Under the pieces are notes generated by a model. The model had not been told where the DNA came from, ran no database searches, and saw nothing but the letters and a program-made list of their open reading frames with translations. This document shows positions 25,515 to 36,457 of a stretch of 64,000 nt of DNA, one piece after another. Both the position numbers and the translations under genes were made by a program. This DNA comes from Sycobia sp. Sy_11. Taxonomy: Eukaryota; Arthropoda; Insecta; Hymenoptera; Epichrysomallidae. Each line of letters opens with the position of its first letter. Within the stretch, counting starts at the first letter, position 1. Where the stretch lies: assembly GCA_018907035.1 (NCBI GenBank), contig JACCIC010000004.1, forward strand, positions 8,353,501 through 8,417,500. The letters are read 5' to 3'.

Positions 25515-28500
25515 AGAGCTGCTGTACAGGTACGTAGATATTGTTCTACACCTCTATATATATAGTATAATGAACAAGAAGGAAACGGTGCCTAAATAAT
25601 GTGCGTATGCGCATGTATGTGTGCGCGCGCGCGGGCGGGCGAGAAAAAGAAAGAGAGAGGCATGTGTCTGTATATAAACACTAGTCCATGGGCGCACATG
25701 TGCTTCCTTCCCCCCCTCTCTCTCTCTCTTTCGCTCAAATCAGCCATAAGGATCGGCTTTTGCGCGCGCTCTTATTATCCCACGAGGGCTCGCGCGTGCG
25801 CGCACCTCAATTGTTGCGTGCTTACATAGAGATACAGACACACGAGCACGAGCGCGCGCGCGCGCGCGCACACACACACACTTGTATACGTTCGCCCGGC
25901 GCACGGCGTGCATAATTAATGACCTCGCCTCATGCCTTCTCTCTTTCTTATACTCCCTGCTTTCGCTCCTTTTCTTATACCGTCCGATGGGGGCAGGAGG
26001 GAGGGAAGCGGGAACATAATGGGGGAGAGGGGGTTTGCATTGCAAATGACACACGAGCCTCTATAGTCGTCTGGCATGGAAGCCGAGAGAATAAGAGAGG
26101 TAGGAGGAAGGGAGAGAGAAAGAGTGAGCGAGAGGGGGAGGGGGAGAGAAGGAAAGAACGTGTCCCGTTGTACTTGATCGTCCTCTTCTTGTGCAAACTG
26201 GTTTTTGCCACCCTCCCCCTCTCCTTCTCTCGTCTCTCTCGTCATCTATCGCGCGCGCACGATTACGTGCAGAGTTCTTTTTTTTCTCTTTTACTCAGCG
26301 CGTTTGCCTCTCTCTCATTCTCTCACTCTCTTTTTCTCTCTCCCTCTTTCTCTCTACGTTTTCCTCCACTTTTTCAAGTTCCTCACCGCCCGGGAATATC
26401 CGCTTTCTCTCTCTTTCTCTTTCGCGCGCGCTCGCCTCCCTCGTCATATCGTTATTGAGTACTCCCACCAAATGCAGGGCGGGAGATTTTCTCCTTCTCC
26501 AATGTTTGAAAATTCGCTCACCGCGTACGCAAATTTCTCAAGCGACCACTTTTTCTCTCTCGTCATCGGACGCTCAAATCGTACGTCGTCAATTTTTAAT
26601 CCCTAACGCGTTGTTACGAATTTAAGTTAAATTGATCGTTAAGCTGAAAATTGTACAATTCTTCGCTTCTTCACTTCGTGCTGTCGCTGGTCCGTGTGGC
26701 GAGTAGGAGGCAAGCACAACGCCCGAGGAAAACTGGTCACGGCCAAGGAGAAAAATAAGAAAATACGCCGGTGCGTGAATGGGAATAGTTTTGGAATTAT
26801 TTACCTTGACCGCGGCAAAAATATCTGAAAACGGCCGTCTGGGATAATGGAGCCCTTGATTTAAATTTCAAAATCCAGGTAGCGGTCGAGGGGACGTTTA
26901 CAACAACGTGCAACAACCGACGTGAGCGCATTGCCGAGTTATTCGGCAAGCGAGGTTTTCGAACCTCTCGAGCGTAGTCGTGCATATTGCAACTGACTTC
27001 AAGTTTAAGCTATAAATACAGAGTAATTATTATTCCGAGCTAACCAAAAAAGTACGGTTTTCTGCGGCTTTCTTGAAATTCTAAATGCACAAATACACGT
27101 ACGCGTTGCGCGAAAGGTATATACAACTACCAGACCCGCGGAAATTAAATTGGACTGTACAGTAGAAGCAAAAATAACCGAGAATCGTACGCCCGGCATA
27201 ATATAACGATCATTCACAGTCCTAGATAATCTGAAAAATCGTAAATCCACTCACCGCGATATCTACATATTTATGTATAATGGATTTTTTTGCGCGTAGC
27301 GCATTCTCCTTTCCCCCCTCTCGCCGCCCACGCGATCGAATACCTATACCTACGTCTGAGTATCGGGTTTGCGGAGCGCGCGCGTCGTTTAATTTGCATT
27401 TCCGTTCGCTGACGTGCCTCTGCGCTTGTGCGTGTGTGTAACGCCCCCCCCCCCTCACAACCGCGCGCGCGCGCGCACACACACACACACACGATCGCGT
27501 GTAATCGAACGGAGAGAGAAAAAAGTCATTGTGTATCCCCGCCCGCCCATCCCAGGACGAATTAGCAGTCTACTCCGGTGCCGCGCGCAGATCGGGGAAT
27601 AATATGCGGGCCTCGTTATTATTCTCCCCGCGCGTAGGGCGCGGTGGCGACGGGGGAAGAGGGGAGGGGGGAACATTTGAAAATGTAATCGGGGATCGCC
27701 GACCAATGCCGATGTTCCTTATTTCTCGCTGTCGCGGGACGGGCATTGTTATAGGTCTTTAATCGAGGCAGCCCCCCTCCCCCACTCGAGTTTACCCAAT
27801 TATGCCCGGGTTTCTTTCATTCTTTTCCGTTCCTTCTAGAAACCGAAGGTACGGGGACGGGAGAGCGGTCGAGGAATTGAACATTTTTCCCTCTTCCTTA
27901 CGCATTCTCTCTTTCGCTCTCGCTCTGTCTCCCTTCTCTTTCTTCTTTAAGCGCATATAACGATCGCGGAGAAACAGACCTTTTCGGCTTTGCTCGCCCC
28001 CCTCCCCCCCCTCTCTCTCTCTATACATAATGCCCGTGAGATCCCGTCTGTGCTTTAGCGACTTGAATAGACCGCGCGCGAGTGTTCGGGAGAAAAATTG
28101 ATCCTTATACATATATTATAATGCGCGCACAAACAGGCGCTCCAAAATTAGGATGTTTGTATATCTATATATAGATGTAGACACTGAATATTTGAAAAAG
28201 AAGAGATAATGCACATTGGGGTGGCCCCACGTAGCCCCACAGACGCATAGAGAAACGACCAAGGAGGCTCCTGTGCCGCGGACTGTACGGGCGTTATCAT
28301 TGTGCATTATGTATTTTCAGTTGCTCAGTTCTTGGTCCCGTTAACATACGCACTCGCGACGCGCTCCAACCTCCCCGTAATTTTTGTCCGACGATAAAAC
28401 CGCTCGTCCGTTATATATATATATTCCTCTTACACGATCTTACGATTATTATACAGTGTCTGCCACAATTTCTCTTGTGTACGCGCAACAATGTTATAAT

Positions 28501-30606
28501 ATCGAGCGAGTGTGCCTGTACTCGGCGTGTGGGTGACGTACTTGAGCTAATGTGTGTGTGTGTGTGTGTGTGTGCGTGCGCGCGCGCGCTGACTCATAAA
28601 AAGGCGAAAAACCCGTTTTAACGACCCAATTAGTTACTGAATGCACATTTTCCGCAAAGGCGCAGTTGCCAACCGCCCCCCCCTCCCCCGCCAACAGTCA
28701 CTGGTTCTCATCTTAATTGCATTCCCGGGAGAGTCGCAAAATTTCATAACGACCTAATTTTGCCCCGATGACTTGCCCACCCCTCCTTGCCAGTTGGAAG
28801 GAGAATGGGGCGCCAAGATGAGAGGATTTATTTAAAACGTCTATTACCGTACGTCTTTATTCCGCCCTTCCGCCCCACCCCCCTCTGATTCAACTTGATG
28901 AGGAAGAAGAGAACAGAAAAACAGAGCGAAAGAAGTATGTTCGTTAAAAAAAAAAAAAAAAAAACGAAAAAAATCGTTAATTCATCCGCGCACATATGCT
29001 TGTTTTGCAGATGCGAGCAGTTATTCGGACTCCGATAAAACGTGAAGGGAGCAAGAGAGAGAAAGAGGGGGGGGAGGAGAGTGAACGACCCACTGCACAG
29101 CCATCAAGGGCGATTTATTAATCACATCGGAGACTTTCACCCTCCCCGCTCCACTCCCTCGGCGGATTATTAATCACCAGCTCCTATGTAGCAGCTCGGT
29201 AATACGCTGGGCTTTTTTCCAGGGAGCGCGTCTTTTCCGCGAATTCGCCACGAGGAGGGGGGGGGAGGGATAGGATGGGCTCTACATAAAAATATAATAC
29301 GATCGAGGGTGTTGAGGGAGGGAGGGGGGGGCTTCGTTCGCGTTAGTGCGCCCCGGGGATTTTGCGACTCTTAAGCGACGTCCACGAGAGTGCGGTCCGA
29401 CGAGATATTTATATTCGAGCATGTGTGGGCTAATGAAAGCAGGAGGGATCGATTATAATAATGTCCTCGATTTACGGAATGGCCGAAATTTCCAACGAAA
29501 AAATCTGGCGCATCTATAATTAGTCGAACATGTTTGAGGGACGCGCTCGTTGTTCAAGCTGAAGTGTAAAAATCAAAACTGCTCGTTCTTTATAATTATG
29601 AGTAACAAGACGGATGAACTGAGGGGATTGGCGTCGATGAGCGATATGGAAAACAATCGTTTGATTCTAATTAACCAGTCGTACAGTCCTTGGAGGAACA
29701 ACGTTAATTCAATGCCAATTTGTAGATAAAATCTAGACTCAGATATAACGTATAAGACGCCGCAAATAGTTTATCGAGCACGTATAATGAAATTTCGGTT
29801 ACACGACGAAAGAGTGCGCTCAGAACGTAATATTTAAACACTGGGATGTTTTTTTTTTAATTTTTTTGTTTTATTTTAATGCACCATATAACGCGAAATC
29901 TAGGCTGTGAAACTTTTTTCTTTTCAACAACCACCAGACAACAAGAAATTAACCTCGATTCCTCTGCAGATTTTCCTTTTTTTTCTATAATAAAAACACC
30001 AATGCGAGACACACGTACGCGTAAGCAACGCCGCACACACAACAAGAAAAGAGACAAGGATGGATATAGTATGAAAAGAGGGAAAGAGAGAGATGCGAAG
30101 GGAAGGAGATAAATTGCCGAAGAGATAGAGCCCATTATGGTGTATCAAGCGAACGAGCGGTTAGAGGGGGGGGGGGTGAAACGACCTGAAATTACGCTTG
30201 ACAAAATTACACTGGCAATAAACGTTAATTGCCTTCTGCACGCCCCCGAGATAGAGAAAGAGAGACAGAGAGTCATATATGCAACAACAATAATAATGAA
30301 GAATAATAATAACAATTGGCAGACACGTGAATCAGAATAATTGAATAACGAGAGTCAGAGAGAGGGAGAGAGAGAGATGGAGAGAGAGTGAGAGTGTGAG
30401 AGAGAGAGAGAGAGAGACGAAAAGTATAAGCATGTGATACGCCTCGTGTATAAAATGGGGCTTGGCACGAAATTCGAAACCCCCTCCACTGCTCATATTA
30501 TGCATATATAGAACCTATACTCGGACACGTGCTTTTGCTTCCGCCAGATGTCTCCCTCCCCTCTTCTTTATATCTGTCTCCCCCTCTCCTGCTTTCTCCT
30601 CTTTCT

Positions 30607-30642
<36 letters not shown>

Positions 30643-33600
30643 CCCCCTTATAAATAATAAAATATCCTCACTCGCGTGCTGTTACTTCCGTTCCGAGCGT
30701 GTTGGCGCGCGCATAATTTGCTCTGTAATATAGGCCGTCAAGGCCATCGGGCGTATATCACACAAGAGCCAGAGCGGACGAGCTCTGCGCGAGCGCGAGC
30801 AAGACGCGGCAAATAATCGCCGAAAATACCGTTAAACGGACACACGATGCCGATCGCTAAAACAATGTATAGGCTTTGCCTGTGCGCGTGTAGGCGTGTG
30901 CGTGCGCGTGTATTGTGTGCAGAAAGTACAGCGTGCATTCGACCGCGTGATATGTTGATATACAGTACGTATGTGTGTATATGCAACACGGTGGTGGTTT
31001 TATGCCAAGGTTAAGCAGGCGAAGGAACAGGTGACATATCACAATGTCGATTGGCGTATATAATATATATATATCTATGCACGCATAAACACGTTACAGA
31101 TCAGCAGATCTATTGTGAAACGATAAAGATTTAATTTAGTCAATTAATTTGAGGTTAGAATATTAATTGTGTCCACAAGTATCTAGTCAAATCAACTGAC
31201 ATTTTTTTTAACTCTAATCTACATCAGATTTTGCAAGCTACACATAGTATTATAAAAGAAAAGGAATTTTCAGAAGACAATCGTTTGTTTGCATACAAAA
31301 GGTAGAATTCCGCTATTGCTAAACTTTTCGACATTCTTTCGAAGGTTATAACGGACGAAATAAGATTTGCTTGAAAACAAAAACTTTTCCGAGAAGATGG
31401 AATATAAGCGTTGACTATGTCCCATCTAAAATTTTCTAAAAATAATTTAAAATGTTCCAATTTTGTAAACTAATATCCCAAGAGATAGCCTTGAGAATAA
31501 AAACTAGACGGATTTTAGAGGGAGAAAAAGTCTATACATGATGGAATTAATCACGGCTAGCTGCGCCGCGGGGATCGATGAGAAAAGAGGAAGAGAGAAA
31601 AAACACGTACGCGAGACGCGTATCGTCATCAATAACGAGAGGGATCGAGCGGAGAGGGCGATCCGAAAAGTGCCGAAATACAAACAACAAAAAAGGGCCA
31701 ATGTCTACACACACACACACGCGCGCGCGCGCGCAGGCATCTATAGAGGGACTCAAGCCGAGCCACGCCGCGAGGAGAGCACCCAGAGATCCTTTTTTTT
31801 ACGCTTTCAAATTGACGGATAGTCAGACGGCAAAACAGGGGAGTGAGGCCGCCGATCAACGAGGCGATGGCGGCCTGGCGGGGGGGGGGGTAAGAAGGGA
31901 AAAAGGCCGACAGACAGGTTTTGTGTCTTTAAACAGGGAGGAGGAGGGGGGAGCGTAGGCAGGTGCTGGAATGTGCATCGATTTCTAAAAGGCCTCTCCC
32001 TTCACCCCCATGCCTATCCTCCTTTTTTTCTCTCTAAACCTTCAGGGGGGCGGGCCTGCTTTTTTATTCAAATCGACTCTCCCCCTTCCCCCACCCTCTC
32101 ACTCTCTCCCTTCCTCACGCCGATGGCGGTACGCAACGCCTATCGTGCACGGTATAGAAATACGCTTAAACGAGATTATAACGAATTGGAGCTAGATGCA
32201 ATAGAGATATATTATTGGCACTGGGCGAGAAATGGGCGTCGTCTCTTTCGTTACGCTCGCGGAACAAATTCGACAGCATGACTTTTGCACATTTTGGGAT
32301 TCGACCTTGAAGTCCCCCCCCCCCTGAATCTTTCTTCCAATTCGTATTTAAATGGATAAGTGGGATAAAATGTAATTTTAGGCGCGCTTTTAAATCGAAA
32401 ATCGTTCCTTGAAAATTTAGAATCAATATGTAGTTTATCGTATTACGTTATGGATATTATAATCATTTAATTAAAACATAAAGTTCAATTATTCTTGTTA
32501 AAAGGCTAATGAGAAACGAAAAGTATTTTACGTATGCAATGTATGTGATACTTCACTCTGTAAAAAATTGGAGCGGAACTGTATGTTTTTTAGTAAAAAT
32601 GAAAAAAAAAAACAAACAAATCGGAATATTTATATTTCATGAATAATTACAGTTACTTTCGGTACGTTTCAGTAATTCTATCAGCATTTCGTGCCATATT
32701 CCGAACCAGTTAGAACAACATATTCTATTCCCCAAAAGCGGCAAACATATTTTCATAGCATTGCGATTGTTATTCTGATTGAAATGAAATCGGGTTCTAG
32801 AGCACGCGATGTACCAGAGGATTGTTGTATCGAAGAATTCTCCACCCACCCATCGTTCCTTCGATGCACGTCATGGATAACACAAGTTTCTCTTTCTTTT
32901 CCAAGATTCATAGTAATACAAAAGTGTACAGTAGTATTGATTGAACTACGCGTGAGAGAGAGAGAGAGAGAGAGAGAGAGGCATCGACTAAAGAGATTAC
33001 GTTTTTTCCCTATTTCCTTTTTGTGCGTCCTTGAATTTTATTCGGTCGACAAACTCGTTCGGGAAAAAAGAGAGAACAGCTTCTTATATTATACCAACTG
33101 TTTATGTAGCCGTGTTTTAGAATATATATATATTCTCGAGTATAGCAGCAACGTCACAGCCATACACAAGAGCACAAAGTCCACGCGTGATGTTTTATTA
33201 ATGCGTGCGCGCGTGCTGGTCGAACATAACGCATTGTAAGAAGAAAAAGAAAAAAAAGCCTCGCGAGTTTTTGAACGAGGGCTTTTTGCATCCTCGTCCG
33301 TTTCACATTACGTGCGATCTCGCCGCCTGCGAAGAGGGCCGCGCTTATGCGCGTTGTACATAGATAGACGGGAGAGAAGAACAAAAAAAAAAAAAAAAAA
33401 CACGAAATATTCAACGATACAATCTTATCTATCGTCTATGATCTTTTGAAAGTGTGAGTTAAAGGGGACCATTTGGAGCCGTCGGTGGCTCGGAGCGCTA
33501 TAACGGTATCTCGGCAAGATCACGATCTCAAGAGAGAAAGAGGGAGGTGGGGAGAGAGAGAGAGAGACCCACGGCGAGGTCTTTCCACACCGCAACAACC

Positions 33601-33820
33601 GACAGCAAAATGTATACCTACGAGAAGTCAGGTTTGAAGCCCTTGATGCATCATCGGAGATTCAAACAAAATAAAAATAATAATAACGAATGGCGACGAG
33701 AGAAGAGTAAGAGAGAGAGAGAGAGAGAGAGAGCGGGAGAAGGACGCGAGAACGAGTGAGGGAGCCCACCCACCCTACACTGGCGAGCGAAGACAAAGAG
33801 CGGAAAGAGCAAAAGAGGAG

Positions 33821-33880
<60 letters not shown>

Positions 33881-34150
33881 TAATGATTCTCGAAAGGATA
33901 CGACCTATACGTGTGTGGAGAACGAATGTGTAGCAGAATGGCTGGGTGGGTGAGGGGGGCGCGTGGGGTTTGCCGCGGCGGAATAAAATAACAGATTGCG
34001 CGAGGGAGTTGAAGACGAGAGTGGAGAAGGAGAGAGACTGAGAGCCGTCCGCCGCTCGTTCGTTTCTATGGCTACCGAAAAAAGGGTTGCCGCGATCGCC
34101 CGGAAGATCAGCATCCGAAATCCCCCACCGACGAAAGCCAGGGGACGACA

Positions 34151-34193
<43 letters not shown>

Positions 34194-34845
34194 CAATGGC
34201 TCCGGGAATCCTCGCGATAATTGACACTGGCCTGTTGTCTTTTTTCCTCCTTTTCTTTTTATCTTCATTCGCATTCTTCGTTCTTATTCGGCTGTTTTCC
34301 ATTATACTCCATCTCTCCCCCGCACTGAATTTGTTTTCTTTTTATTTCCTCGTCATTCCACGTCACAGTGAGAATGTCACTACGAATATAAAGCATAGAA
34401 CGAGGGAAGCACAGAGAATTATCTTCGTTTGACAAAACAAAAACAAAAAAAAGACAGAAAAAGTGCAACGATATCTTTTAAAACTGAAACGCAGAGCGGC
34501 CGGCGTTACGTTCCGAGGTCGGCCGCGCTTACGCTGCAGGCCGTTTACGAGAGATCGGCGAACTTCGGCTCTGGAATTACTCCTGTCCGCGGAAGCGCGA
34601 GAGGGGCGGTGGGCGCGGAGGGGCGAAGGGGACGAGAGAGAAATAGATAGATAGAGAAAGTAGTTTCCGAAACTAATTATAAAGTGTGCGCGCAGGAGGG
34701 ATCGCGCGAGAGGCTCTCGTATATACCGGGGTAATTTAGTGCCACGTGATATATCTCCGCGGTGAATATATATATGTATTCGAGTTAACGACGCCAAATG
34801 TCAGACCGATGATTCATGCTATATAGACAATTTCGTGTTCTTGCA

Positions 34846-34879
<34 letters not shown>

Positions 34880-35848
34880 ACATAGCGCCTTGCGTATATA
34901 TACGTATATATTACACACCAAGCGAGCGAACCTTGACGATCGAGCGCGCCTTTCGACTACTTGAATTTTGCAAAATATCCCGATAACAGTAGACGCGAAT
35001 TCATTAATTCATACAATCGAAATGCTTTCTAGGCATCCTGATTAATAAATACGGGCGTTTTATTAATTTTTCTATAATTCGTCGCGTTTCAAGTTCCGGC
35101 CATTCGCATCGACATAACTCGGTCGACTGAGCAACGACTGTTGCCCGACGAATATATGAATTTTTCATTAAATCGTCGTTTCACACTGACAAAGGAATGA
35201 GAGTACAGTCGTGAAATCGTCGTAAATGGTAAAGCGTACAATGGGCGTCGATTATGACTAAGATTCTATTTTTGTACGGGCCGAGCGACTCGACAACGTT
35301 ACAATTTATCTTGGTGTATACGATCGACGCCGAGAGAGATAGAAAAGTTCGCATTGGATGTATTTTGATTTGCGTACGTTTAGAAGCGGCTCGTGAGAAT
35401 GCCAAGTTGGCAGAAGGGTAAAAGTCCGCGGTTACATTTGAGCAAACTTTACCGGAGTTAAACTTACTTATTTAATCGAGCGTGTATGGTCTATCTATCG
35501 AAATTAAACTTGTTTCTCGATATACATATTATACAAATTCTGGTATAATCCGCTTGTATGCCGCACAGCATCCGTAGACTCTAACGCAATGAATTTATAC
35601 TGTATATATATATAGTCGAGAAGTAAATATGAGACGGAGAAAAAAAATTACGAGTCAGAATATACTAACGTGCACGAGGCATTCATTATCCTTAAAACTG
35701 GTAATATCATCCTAAACAAGAGTGTATACGCGCGGCCGCCAATCCGAAAGAGTTAAAAAAGAAAATACGGGGAAGAGAAAGATATATACATAGAGAGATA
35801 GAGAGAGATAGAGAGACAAACTGAAGAAAGACCATTATGCTACCTCAT

Positions 35849-35892
<44 letters not shown>

Positions 35893-36169
35893 TACCATTT
35901 CCTCTTACTCTCTCCTCCGAGTAACATGAAAGGATTTGAGGCGCAGCACACAAGGGAGACGATAAAATAAGAGACTCTCTTAGAGGCTACACATAATGGG
36001 CGCGCGCGCACACACGTACACACGCGCCCAATCTGCTGGAGAGGTTAAAGTAGAGAGAGAGAGAGTAAGTATAAAGGAAGAAGAGAAGGATCGGTGCGTG
36101 CTCCTCTTCGATGGGCTGTGTATGTGTGTAAAAGAAAAGGAAAGGAGCGCCGTGAAAAAGACGGAGAGT

Positions 36170-36203
<34 letters not shown>

Positions 36204-36411
36204 CGGCGATGCCCTCACGCTCTTTGAAAATTGAACGAGAAGAAGCTGCTCCCTCCCTCTGTGCTGCCCCTCTTGTTTTCCTCTCAGCGGTGGAGCGTAC
36301 ATTACGTAGATATATATATATATATATATACACGCGGGCCGTGTATAAATTTAGCTCTGCCGGTGCACTACAAGGCGATGACGTGACCCTTTTAAAAGGT
36401 GTGGTGCATGG

Positions 36412-36457
<46 letters not shown>

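Noticed and set aside
26952..26967. GAGGTT-TTCG-AACCTC, first considered as a tRNA B-box or small RNA hairpin
   Set aside because: A 6-bp stem is expected by chance at this scale, and there is no tRNA cloverleaf around it.
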